From contig NC_022438.1 in NCBI RefSeq assembly GCF_000470775.1, positions 1,302,001 to 1,366,000 on the forward strand: a stretch of 64,000 bases of DNA, read 5' to 3'. Both the position numbers and the translations under genes were made by a program. The notes beneath the pieces are model-generated. The model searched no databases. It saw only the letters and a program-made list of their open reading frames with translations, and was not told the origin of the DNA. Positions within the stretch are counted from its first letter, which is position 1, and every line of letters starts with the position of its first letter. Positions 58,362-64,000 of this stretch are shown piece after piece. The DNA comes from Leifsonia xyli subsp. cynodontis DSM 46306 (GTDB lineage: Bacteria > Actinomycetota > Actinomycetes > Actinomycetales > Microbacteriaceae).

Positions 58362-59087
58362 TCACCAGCGCCGGGTGGCCGCGGAGAGCACGGCCAGGGC
58401 GGCCGGTCCCGCGGTGGACGTTCGGAGGATGGTGTCGCCGAGGCGGAGGAACTCGGCCCCCGCGGCGCGGAAGACGTCGAGCTCGGCGGGGTCGATGCCG
58501 CCCTCGGGGCCCACCACGAGCGCGAGCGGGCGGGCGTCCGGGGTCACATCCGTGAGCCGTTCGCCGGCGGACGGGTCGAGCACCAGGACGCGGTGCGTCA
58601 CGGCCAGAGCCGCGATCTGCCTCGTGGTCGACAGCTCGCCGACCTCTGGCGTCCAGGCGCGGACGGACTGTTTGCCCGCCTCGCGGACGATCGTCGCCCA
58701 GCGCTCCCGGCCCTTCGCGATCTTCGTCCCTTCCCAGCGGGAGACCGACCGGGCGGCTGCCCACGGGATCACCGCATCCGCTCCGAGCTCGGTCGCCGCC
58801 TGGATCGCCCGCTCGTCGCGGTCGCCCTTCGCGAGCGCCTGCACGAGGGTGATCGTCGGTTCGTGCCGCTCGACGCGCTCGAGCGCATCGACGTCGATCG
58901 TCAGCTCGGAGCCCGTGGCGACGAGCACCTCGCCCGCGGCGATCAGCCCGCGGCCGTTGCCGATCAGGATGCGCTCACCCGGCCGCGTGCGGTTCACCGT
59001 GACCGCATGTCTGGCCTCAAGCCCGGTGAGCGTCAGCCGATCGCCGATGGCGGCGTCGAGGTCCTCGCACAGGTAGAGGGAGGCCAT
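58362..59087 (-). CDS. rsmE: 16S rRNA m3U1498 methyltransferase
   Basis: A 241-residue SPOUT-class enzyme. The knot motif is ALVVGPEGGIDPAELDVFRAAGAEFLRLGDTILRTSTAGPAAL in sense, with GPEGG and LG-x-x-ILR-x-ET-like residues (ILRTSTA, with Ser where Glu is usual). The N-terminal PUA-like domain has LTLTGLEARHAVTVNRTRPGE. It sits between dnaJ and the HIT gene, the usual order. Confidence 0.93.
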   Translation of the reverse strand: MASLYLCEDLDAAIGDRLTLTGLEARHAVTVNRTRPGERILIGNGRGLIAAGEVLVATGSELTIDVDALERVERHEPTITLVQALAKGDRDERAIQAATELGADAVIPWAAARSVSRWEGTKIAKGRERWATIVREAGKQSVRAWTPEVGELSTTRQIAALAVTHRVLVLDPSAGERLTDVTPDARPLALVVGPEGGIDPAELDVFRAAGAEFLRLGDTILRTSTAGPAALAVLSAATRRW

Positions 59088-59088
59088 G

Positions 59089-60207
59089 CTAGACGTTCAG
59101 GAACCGATCGCGCAGCTTCGCGAACAGCCCCTGCTGGAAACACGCCAACGACGGCTCGCCGGTCTTGTGGCTCTCCGCGAACTTCTTGATCAGCTCCTTC
59201 TCCTTGTGGTCGAGTTTGGTCGGGGTGACCACTTGGATGCCGACCCGCAGATCGCCGCGGCCGCTGCCGCGCAGGTGTGTGATGCCGCGGTCCTTCACAC
59301 TGACGATGTCCGCGCTCTGGGTTCCCGGTTTGAGCTCCAGGCGGATATCGCCGTCGAGCGCCTTCACGGTCGCAGTGGCACCGAGGATGGCGTCCGCCAT
59401 CGACACTTCCAGCGTGCAGAGCAGATCGTCGCCATCGCGGCTGAAGACGTCATGGTGCTTGACCTTGATCTCCAGGTACAGATCGCCGTTCGGGCCGCCC
59501 GCGGGGCCGGCTTCGCCCGAGCCCGGCATGTGAAGGCGCAGGCCCGTGTCCACACCGGCGGGGATGTCCACCGGCACGGTGCGGCGGGCGCGCACCCGGC
59601 CCTGGCCCTGGCAGGTGACGCACGGCGTCGCGATGACGGTGCCGTACCCGCGGCAGGAGCCGCAGGGGCTCGACGTCATCACAGTGCCGAGCAGCGACCG
59701 GACCGAGCGCTGGATGCTGCCGGTTCCGTGACAGATGTCGCAAGGGACGGGCGCGGTCCCCGGCTGGCAGCAGGAGCCGTCGCAGGTCTCGCAGACGACG
59801 GCGGTGTCCACCTCGAGGTCGCGATGGGTGCCGAACACCACCTCGTCGAGGTCCACCTCCACACGCAGCAGGGCGTCCTGACCCCGCTCGCGCCGGGACC
59901 TCGGCCCGCGGCTCGCCCCGCCGCCTCCCCCGCCGCCGAAGAACGTCTCGAAGATGTCCCCGAATCCGGAGAAATCGGCCCCGCCGCCTCCGCCGAAGCC
60001 GCCCGAGCCGCCACGGTCGTACTGCTGCCGCTGCTGCGGGTCGCTGAGGACGTCGTAGGCGTGTGTGACGAGTTTGAAACGCTCCTGCGCCTCGGCGCTC
60101 GGGTTCACGTCCGGGTGCAGCTCGCGCGCGAGGCGGCGATACGCCTTTTTGATCTCGTCGGGTGTGGCGTTGCGCTCAACGCCCAGGACTTCGTAATGGT
60201 CGGCCAC
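59089..60207 (-). CDS. dnaJ: Chaperone protein DnaJ
   Basis: A 372-residue type I J-protein. J domain with HPD ([18 protein letters not shown]), Gly-rich linker with [16 protein letters not shown], four zinc motifs ([32 protein letters not shown]; the first has Cys in place of the second Gly), and the C-terminal substrate domain. It works with DnaK. It follows hrcA, so it should be under heat-shock control through the CIRCE at 61319. Confidence 0.96.
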   Translation of the reverse strand: MADHYEVLGVERNATPDEIKKAYRRLARELHPDVNPSAEAQERFKLVTHAYDVLSDPQQRQQYDRGGSGGFGGGGGADFSGFGDIFETFFGGGGGGGASRGPRSRRERGQDALLRVEVDLDEVVFGTHRDLEVDTAVVCETCDGSCCQPGTAPVPCDICHGTGSIQRSVRSLLGTVMTSSPCGSCRGYGTVIATPCVTCQGQGRVRARRTVPVDIPAGVDTGLRLHMPGSGEAGPAGGPNGDLYLEIKVKHHDVFSRDGDDLLCTLEVSMADAILGATATVKALDGDIRLELKPGTQSADIVSVKDRGITHLRGSGRGDLRVGIQVVTPTKLDHKEKELIKKFAESHKTGEPSLACFQQGLFAKLRDRFLNV

Positions 60208-60276
60208 GTAAGGCTGTTCCTTCTTGTCGGTGCTTGTCGCGTATCGGTGCTTGTCGTCGGTGTTCGCCGGTCCGGC

Positions 60277-61296
60277 TCAGTCGCCGAGGAGCCAGGAGAG
60301 GTAGCGGGCCACGGCGCGCACGGCGGCCATGTTGCCCGAGTAGTCCATGCGGAGCGGGCCGATGAGTCCGACGCGGGCGATGTCCGCTCCCGCCGAACTG
60401 TAGCCGCTGGACATGACCGAAGCCTCGGTGAGCCCGAAGCCGGCGTTCTCCCGGCCGATGCTGACCGCGACGCTGTGCTGGTCGTGCGCCATCTCGTCGA
60501 AAAGACGCAGCAGGACGACCTGCTCTTCGATCGCCTCCAGCACCGGAGTGATGCTGGAGGGGAAGTCGTCGCCGGTGCGCACCAGGTTCGCCGCGCCCGC
60601 TATCATGAGCCGCTCCTGCCGGTTCGCGGCGATCTGATCGAGCAGGGCGCTCGCGACCGGGGCCACAAGCGCCCGTGCCCGGTCTGTGAGCGCGTCCGGA
60701 AGCTCGCTCAGCCGGACGGCCGCATCGGCGAGGGACAGCCCGGCCGCCGCACCGTTGATGGAGCCGCGGATCTCGGCGATGTCTGCTTCCGCCAGCTCCT
60801 CCGCCAGCTCGATCACGCGCTGTTCCACAGCGCCCGAGTCGGTGATCAGCACACTGAGCAGCCGGCGCGGCGCGAGCGAGACCAGCTCGATGTGCCGGAT
60901 GCGCGAGCGCGACAGGGAGGGATACTGCACGATCGCGGTCTGATTGGTCAGCTGGGAGAGCAGACGGACGGTGCGCGAGAGGACATCGTCCAGGTCCACC
61001 GACTGCCCGAGGAAGGTCTCGATCGCCGTGCGCTGGGCCGGCGAGAGCGGGCGCGCCTCCACGAGATGGTCGACGAAGAGGCGGTAGCCCTTGTCGGTCG
61101 GGATGCGGCCGGACGAGGTGTGCGGAGCCGCGATCAGCTCCTCCTCTTCGAGCAAAGCCATGTCGTTGCGGATCGTCGCCGCCGACACCCCGAAGGAGTG
61201 CCGTTCGACAATGCTCTTCGAGCCGACGGGCTCGCGGGAAGAGACGTAGTCCTGCACGATCGCGCGCAGCACATCGAGGCTTCGTTCCGAGACCAT
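60277..61296 (-). CDS. hrcA: Heat-inducible transcription repressor HrcA
   Basis: A 339-residue repressor: winged HTH (DYVSSREPVGSKSIVERH, GVSAATIRNDMALLEEEELI, SSGRIPTDKGYRLFVD) then the GAF-like domain and FGLTEASVMSSGY, LIGPLRMDYSGNMAAVRAV. It binds CIRCE. ATG 61296 lies 22 bases from the CIRCE element. dnaJ lies 69 bases downstream on the same strand, so the repressor controls itself and the J-protein. Confidence 0.96.
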   Translation of the reverse strand: MVSERSLDVLRAIVQDYVSSREPVGSKSIVERHSFGVSAATIRNDMALLEEEELIAAPHTSSGRIPTDKGYRLFVDHLVEARPLSPAQRTAIETFLGQSVDLDDVLSRTVRLLSQLTNQTAIVQYPSLSRSRIRHIELVSLAPRRLLSVLITDSGAVEQRVIELAEELAEADIAEIRGSINGAAAGLSLADAAVRLSELPDALTDRARALVAPVASALLDQIAANRQERLMIAGAANLVRTGDDFPSSITPVLEAIEEQVVLLRLFDEMAHDQHSVAVSIGRENAGFGLTEASVMSSGYSSAGADIARVGLIGPLRMDYSGNMAAVRAVARYLSWLLGD

Positions 61297-61318
61297 GCTC
61301 CGCCTCCTCGATCGTCTC

Positions 61319-61345
61319 TTAGCACTCGCTGATCCTGAGTGCCAA
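61319..61345 (-). promoter_or_regulatory. CIRCE operator
   Basis: TTAGCACTC-9-GAGTGCCAA agrees with the consensus TTAGCACTC-N9-GAGTGCTAA at 17 of 18 arm positions. It lies just upstream of hrcA and is its autoregulatory site. Confidence 0.93.
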
Positions 61346-61536
61346 TCATATCTCCTCGACGTGGGACCGGGCCACGGCCGTGCGGGACGGCGACGAGGCA
61401 CACACCTCCCCGGTCGGTGCCCGCTCGAGCGAGGGGCCGATTTCTCGCTGCTGTTCTCAGATTCGCCCGAGCCCCCTATGATTGGACCGTCACTCGTCCA
61501 CCAACCCGGTGGGCATCTAGGTAGGAGGAGAGACCC

Positions 61537-61914
61537 ATGTCCGCAACGTCCCCGCCGCCCGATCAGCCGTACGGAGGCAGCTCGCAGCAGTTGAGCCCAG
61601 CCGACGAGAAGCTCTGGGCGACGCTCGTCCACGTCGGCGGCATCCTGTTCAACTGGATCCCCGCGCTGGTCGGCTATCTCGTGCTGAAAGACCGCGGTCC
61701 TTTCGTGCGCGCGCACACCGCGACGGCTTTGAACTTCCAGATCACGCTCTTCATCGGCTACCTGGTGGGCTGGATCACCAGCTTCGTGGGTGTCGGGCTG
61801 ATCATCCTCTTCGCTGTCTGGGTGGTGAACATCGTGCTCAGCATCATGGCGGCGATGAAGGCCAACCAGGGCACCAACTACACGTATCCGATCGCCATCA
61901 AGTTCGTCAGCTGA
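61537..61914 (+). CDS. DUF4870 membrane protein
   Basis: A 125-residue protein with a hydrophilic N-terminus (PPPDQPYGG) and three membrane segments (LVHVGGILFNWIPALVGYLVL, TLFIGYLVGWITSFVGVGLIIL and AVWVVNIVLSIMAAM); FVRAHTATALNFQ is the DUF4870 signature. The function is unknown. A strong GGAGGAG ribosome site precedes ATG 61537. It is convergent with hemW and divergent from hrcA. Confidence 0.9.
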   Translation: MSATSPPPDQPYGGSSQQLSPADEKLWATLVHVGGILFNWIPALVGYLVLKDRGPFVRAHTATALNFQITLFIGYLVGWITSFVGVGLIILFAVWVVNIVLSIMAAMKANQGTNYTYPIAIKFVS

Positions 61915-61926
61915 CCTTCGCCCGCT

Positions 61927-63168
61927 TCACTCCTCGGCGAGCAGCCGCCGTACCACGGCGTCCGCCAGCAGCCGCCCCCGCAGAGACAGCGCCGCTGTCC
62001 CGGCGAGGGCGGCTTTCGCGTCCACCAGACCATCCGCGATGAGTCCGGCCACGGCGCGGCGGCCGGCCGGCTCCAGCTCGGGGATCGAGATGCCCTCCCG
62101 AATGCGCGTGCGGAGCAGCACGCGTTCGACACGCTGAGTCTCGGCGCTCAGAGTCTCCCGTCCCGCCGCGGGCGACTCCCCCGCGAGAACCCGCTGCGCA
62201 TAGGCGGCGGGGTGCTTCACGTTCCACCAGCGTACTCCGCCGCCGTCGCCGCCGATATGGCTGTGAGCGCCGGGACCGATGCCCCACCAGTCGTGGCCGA
62301 GCCAGTAGGCGAGGTTGTGGCGGGAACGGTGGTCGTCGTCCTTCGCCCAGTTGCTGACCTCGTACCAGTCGTAGCCCGCGCCGGTCAGCCGGGTGTCGGC
62401 GCGTTCGTACATATCGGCCTGGAGATCGTCGTCCGGCTCCGGGATCTGCCCCGATGCGATCTGCCGGGCGAGCTTGGTGCCCGGTTCGACGATCAGCGAG
62501 TATGCGGAGAGGTGGTCGGGCACACAAGAGAGCGCGGTGTCGAGCGAGCGCTCCCAATCGCCGAGCGTCTCCCCCGGTGTGCCGTAGATGAGATCCAGAC
62601 TGACCTGCAGGCCGGCGTCCCGCGCCCACTGGACCACGAGGGGGATGCGCTCGGGGTCGTGGGTGCGCTCCAGGGTCGCGAGGACGCGCGGGACGGCGGA
62701 CTGCATCCCGAAGGAGACCCGGGTGAACCCGGCGGCGGCGAGCCGGAACAGACCGGCCGCGTCCACCGAGTCCGGGTTCGCCTCGGTCGTGACTTCCGCG
62801 TGCGGTGCGAAGCCCCACTGCTCGCGCACGGCGCCGAGCATCCTGCCGAGAGCCTCCGGCGGGAGCAGTGTGGGGGTGCCGCCGCCGAAGAAGACGGTCG
62901 AGACAGGCCGGGCCGGAAGGCCGCTGCGCTCGAGCGCCCGAGCGGCGAACCGCACCTCCGTCGCGGCGTGATCCGCGTAGTCGGTCTGGGCGACACCGCG
63001 CAGTTCGGTCGCGGTGTACGTGTTGAAGTCGCAGTAGCCGCAGCGCACGCGGCAGAACGGCACATGCAGGTAGACGCCGAAGTCCCGGTCTGCCGAACCG
63101 GCCCCGACGCCGCTGGGGAGCGCCCCGTCCGCCGGCGCCGTCTCCCCGAGCGGAAGCACACCCGGCAT
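61927..63168 (-). CDS. hemW: Radical SAM protein HemW (coproporphyrinogen III oxidase-like)
   Basis: A 413-residue radical-SAM protein with the HemN/HemW cluster motif C-x3-C-x2-C in VPFCRVRCGYCDFNTY. Then VFFGGGTPTLLP, VTTEANPDSVDAAGL, SFGMQS and DLIYGTPGETLGDWERSL. HemW is a heme chaperone; true oxidases carry extra residues, so oxidase activity should not be assumed. ATG 63168 overlaps the DUF1990 stop by one base. Confidence 0.93.
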   Translation of the reverse strand: MPGVLPLGETAPADGALPSGVGAGSADRDFGVYLHVPFCRVRCGYCDFNTYTATELRGVAQTDYADHAATEVRFAARALERSGLPARPVSTVFFGGGTPTLLPPEALGRMLGAVREQWGFAPHAEVTTEANPDSVDAAGLFRLAAAGFTRVSFGMQSAVPRVLATLERTHDPERIPLVVQWARDAGLQVSLDLIYGTPGETLGDWERSLDTALSCVPDHLSAYSLIVEPGTKLARQIASGQIPEPDDDLQADMYERADTRLTGAGYDWYEVSNWAKDDDHRSRHNLAYWLGHDWWGIGPGAHSHIGGDGGGVRWWNVKHPAAYAQRVLAGESPAAGRETLSAETQRVERVLLRTRIREGISIPELEPAGRRAVAGLIADGLVDAKAALAGTAALSLRGRLLADAVVRRLLAEE

Positions 63169-63815
63169 CAGCCGGCCCAGGCAGGGAGCAGCGACCGCAG
63201 ATAGCGGGCGGTGAACCGCCGCTGCATCACCCCGAGCACCGGCGACGCGATCCAGAAGAGCGCGTTCGAGGGCCGTGAGAGCGCGCGCAGCACGAACCAG
63301 ACCGTTCCATCCTCACGGAACTCCACCAGGAAGAGCTCTTCTCCGCTTTCCGGATGCCCCTTGAGCGTCCCGTACGCGAAACCGCGCCGATTGGGCTCGT
63401 CCACCACGGAGACCACCCGCACGGGAGCGGAGAAGCGGAACGGTCCCAACGGGACCCGCAGCACCGCCGACATACCGTTGCGGATGAAGGGCGAGCCGTC
63501 GTCGGCGAAGAGATCCTCGCCGGCCCGGCGCTCCCGCATCCCGCGCGGCGAGCCGTCGGGGTTGTATTCGATGCCCTCGTACTGGATGCCGGTGCCTTCG
63601 TCGACCTCGGTGATCTGGATGCCGCTGCCCCGTTGCACTCCCCAGGTCATGAGCGCCTGCGCAGCGGACTCGAACCGCTCTTCACCGCTGCCAAGCCGGA
63701 CTTGCCGCTCCAGCGGTTTGTAGCCCCGCGGCGGGTAGGACATCAGATCCGAGGCCTGAGTCGCGCCGACCGCACCGTACGTGACGGGCTGATCGGAGAG
63801 AGGGGAACGCTGCAT
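63168..63815 (-). CDS. DUF1990 family protein
   Basis: A 215-residue protein starting MQRSPLSDQPVTYGAVGATQ, with the family traits TWGVQRGSGIQI, YGTLKGHPESGEELFLVEFREDGTVWFVLRA split over residues 150-180, and a C-terminal QRRFTARYLRSLL. Function is not known; plant homologues exist. It precedes hemW and follows lepA. Confidence 0.85.
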   Translation of the reverse strand: MQRSPLSDQPVTYGAVGATQASDLMSYPPRGYKPLERQVRLGSGEERFESAAQALMTWGVQRGSGIQITEVDEGTGIQYEGIEYNPDGSPRGMRERRAGEDLFADDGSPFIRNGMSAVLRVPLGPFRFSAPVRVVSVVDEPNRRGFAYGTLKGHPESGEELFLVEFREDGTVWFVLRALSRPSNALFWIASPVLGVMQRRFTARYLRSLLPAWAG

Positions 63816-63931
63816 CGTGTCTATCCTGCGTCAATCGGGCGCGGAGCGCGAATCTGCGGGAAGCGGCGGCACGGCCACGGTGTGGGCGAGCGCTGTTGCC
63901 GGCACAGCGCTCCACGAGGCGCCCGGCCTCG

Positions 63932-64000
63932 GCTCACTTCTTGTCCTTCTTCCCCACTTCCCCCGACAACGCCGCGATGAACGCTTCCTGCGGCACCTCG
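63932..64000 (-). CDS. lepA: Elongation factor 4 (LepA), 3' end, possibly frameshifted
   Basis: At the window edge the reverse strand reads EVPQEAFIAAL, the typical LepA C-terminus, followed by a run of six G. If the run had five G the product would end SGEVGKKDKK and stop at 63932, the expected length. As given, the LepA frame runs on to a stop near 63834 with about 33 extra residues. A G-run slip in the genome or in sequencing explains this. Confidence 0.75.

Noticed and set aside
58362..59087. Defence or toxin-antitoxin system in the 54-61 kb block
   Set aside because: All genes belong to the ordinary era-hrcA housekeeping series; nothing resembles a restriction, abortive-infection or toxin gene.

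Overview
The window is high-GC actinobacterial chromosome. Gene content, protein style and the mix of intact housekeeping genes with many one-lesion pseudogenes and recent insertion sequences point to Microbacteriaceae, most probably Leifsonia xyli (a xylem-limited plant pathogen with a decaying genome). The species call is an inference from gene content; no database was searched.

Layout. 1-900: truncated IS30-family element cut into a decayed secreted amidase gene (to 1719). 2127-3274: VOC protein, tRNA-Val, frameshifted AhpE-type peroxiredoxin. 3486-11097: forward run aceE, fasR, fabD, fabH, acpP, fabF, which links acetyl-CoA production, a PucR-type regulator and the core FAS-II genes. 11232-17115: DUF3145, PadR regulator, DUF1684, a broken family-A DNA polymerase, two Nudix genes, an alpha/beta hydrolase. 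17362-21613: tRNA-Met, glycosyltransferase, DMT transporter, peptide deformylase, a histidine-kinase-like protein without the usual phospho-accepting His, tRNA-Asn. 21692-24205: a D-2-hydroxyacid dehydrogenase gene split by a complete 1512-bp IS30 copy with a 2-bp target duplication. 24236-30634: oligopeptide ABC operon. 30837-41905: dnaG, DUF4282 protein, dgt, dusB, ybaK-like, frnE-like, uppS, recO, TRIC channel, leuA with a leader-peptide attenuator. 41906-54181: accessory block with an MprF-like protein and a hydrolase, an ABC exporter with a broken permease, a second complete IS30 copy in the opposite orientation, a broken two-component system and a secreted ricin-type lectin. 54182-64000: the conserved reverse-strand series era, corC/hlyC, ybeY, phoH, HIT, rsmE, dnaJ, hrcA (with CIRCE), then DUF4870, hemW, DUF1990 and the 3' end of lepA.

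The order lepA-hemW-hrcA-dnaJ-rsmE-HIT-phoH-ybeY-corC-era-(island)-leuA-recO-uppS-dus-dgt-dnaG is a common actinobacterial core arrangement on one strand, so the 24-kb segment between the two inverted IS30 copies seems to be in its ancestral orientation. About nine genes carry visible lesions (frameshift, nonsense codon, IS insertion, 8-bp duplication), mostly in accessory functions. No phage, CRISPR or defence system was seen. The least ordinary items are a nested inverted-repeat element at 39884-40110 with degenerate relatives elsewhere, the leuA attenuator, and the MprF-like/hydrolase pair.
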